Positions 4,985-5,158 of a DNA stretch of 5,158 nt are shown one piece after another. A model generated the notes under the pieces. That model saw only the letters and a list, made by a program, of their open reading frames with translations. It was not told the DNA's origin and did not search any database. The stretch comes from an uncultured Microbacterium sp. GTDB lineage: Bacteria; Actinomycetota; Actinomycetes; Actinomycetales; Microbacteriaceae. Both the position numbers and the translations under genes were made by a program. How positions within the stretch are numbered: the stretch's first letter is position 1; each line of letters starts with the position of its first letter. The DNA is taken from positions 1-5,158 of the forward strand of contig CANSLE010000196.1 of the NCBI GenBank assembly GCA_947647645.1, given 5' to 3'.

Positions 4985-5158
4985 GTGACTGCATCGACCC
5001 ATCGCGACGACGACCCGTATGCGGACGTGCCGTGGGACGTCGATGAGCTGACGCCGCCCGACGAGTTCGACGTGCCGCCGCCCCCGGAGTACGACGGGTA
5101 CGCCGGCGCCCTCGCGCGCGCCACGCGCGGGACGGCCCCGTCTGCCGTGGCCGCGGCT
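4985..5158 (+). CDS. Unidentified protein, N-terminal 58 codons only
   Basis: A GTG at 4985 opens a frame that continues to the window edge. The visible protein begins MTASTHRDDDPYADVPWDVDEL, continues with PPDEFDVPPPPEYDGYAGALA, and ends in an Ala/Thr-rich stretch. It is strongly acidic and proline-rich, with no signal peptide or membrane helix, so it looks like a flexible cytoplasmic N-terminal region placed before a domain that lies outside the window. I do not recognise the family. Support for it being real comes from the absence of stops, the D/P/E-rich non-random composition and the -10 box placed for a leaderless start. The gap from the helicase stop is 50 bases, and the gene may have its own promoter. 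Confidence 0.65.
   Translation, partial: MTASTHRDDDPYADVPWDVDELTPPDEFDVPPPPEYDGYAGALARATRGTAPSAVAAA

Noticed and set aside
2133..4994. 953-codon open frame on the minus strand across the helicase
   Set aside because: Its His/Arg/Asp/Val-rich composition is typical of antisense shadows, and it spans two genes and their boundary. The plus strand has every helicase motif in order.
4624..5046. Plus-strand frame spanning the helicase end and the next gene start
   Set aside because: Ser/Arg/Pro-rich shadow composition. It crosses the stop, hairpin and promoter of two better-supported genes.
1..5158. CRISPR array, tRNA, rRNA, transposase or integrase genes
   Set aside because: No regularly spaced long repeats, no tRNA-like cloverleaf and no transposase or integrase motifs are visible on either strand.

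Overview
This window is high-GC DNA with actinobacterial gene style: GTG starts, ATGA stop/start overlaps, a likely leaderless promoter and strong G/C at third codon positions. The family Microbacteriaceae, perhaps Microbacterium, is the best guess. That guess rests on overall style, the recurrent GGATGCC/GGCATCC words and a DUF3516-type helicase. It is an inference, since no marker gene is present.

Layout. Positions 1-1279 lie on the minus strand and hold the 5' part of an ABC importer operon. It starts with a lipoprotein substrate-binding protein (128-1279), whose stop overlaps the start of a second gene (131 to beyond position 1) that is probably the membrane permease. Positions 1280-1491 form a divergent control region with a cluster of short repeats, ATGAGCG and its variant ATGAACG, spaced by about one or three helical turns. 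This is a good candidate operator for the DeoR-family regulator encoded just downstream on the plus strand (1492-2268). The regulator stop overlaps (ATGA) the start of a large Ski2-like DEAD/DEAH helicase with a C-terminal DUF3516 region (2265-4934). After a short gap with a GC hairpin and a TANNNT -10 box, a new plus-strand gene begins with GTG at 4985 and runs off the window.

How the parts fit. The DeoR-type protein probably controls the divergent importer and itself in response to a small, possibly phosphorylated, metabolite. The transported substrate cannot be read from the sequence. The helicase is a probable RNA/DNA-remodelling enzyme with no obvious link to transport, yet it is translationally joined to the regulator.

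The most unusual signal lies inside the helicase gene. Positions 3887-3973 form a palindromic element with imperfect 15-bp terminal inverted repeats and lower GC than its surroundings. It is read in frame as part of a disordered linker of about 50 residues. It looks like a dispersed repeat that has been domesticated as coding sequence. Other points worth a look are a G8/C6 tract hairpin in the permease start, whose length decides the frame, altered effector-site motifs in the DeoR protein, and enrichment of the word CGGATGCCG.
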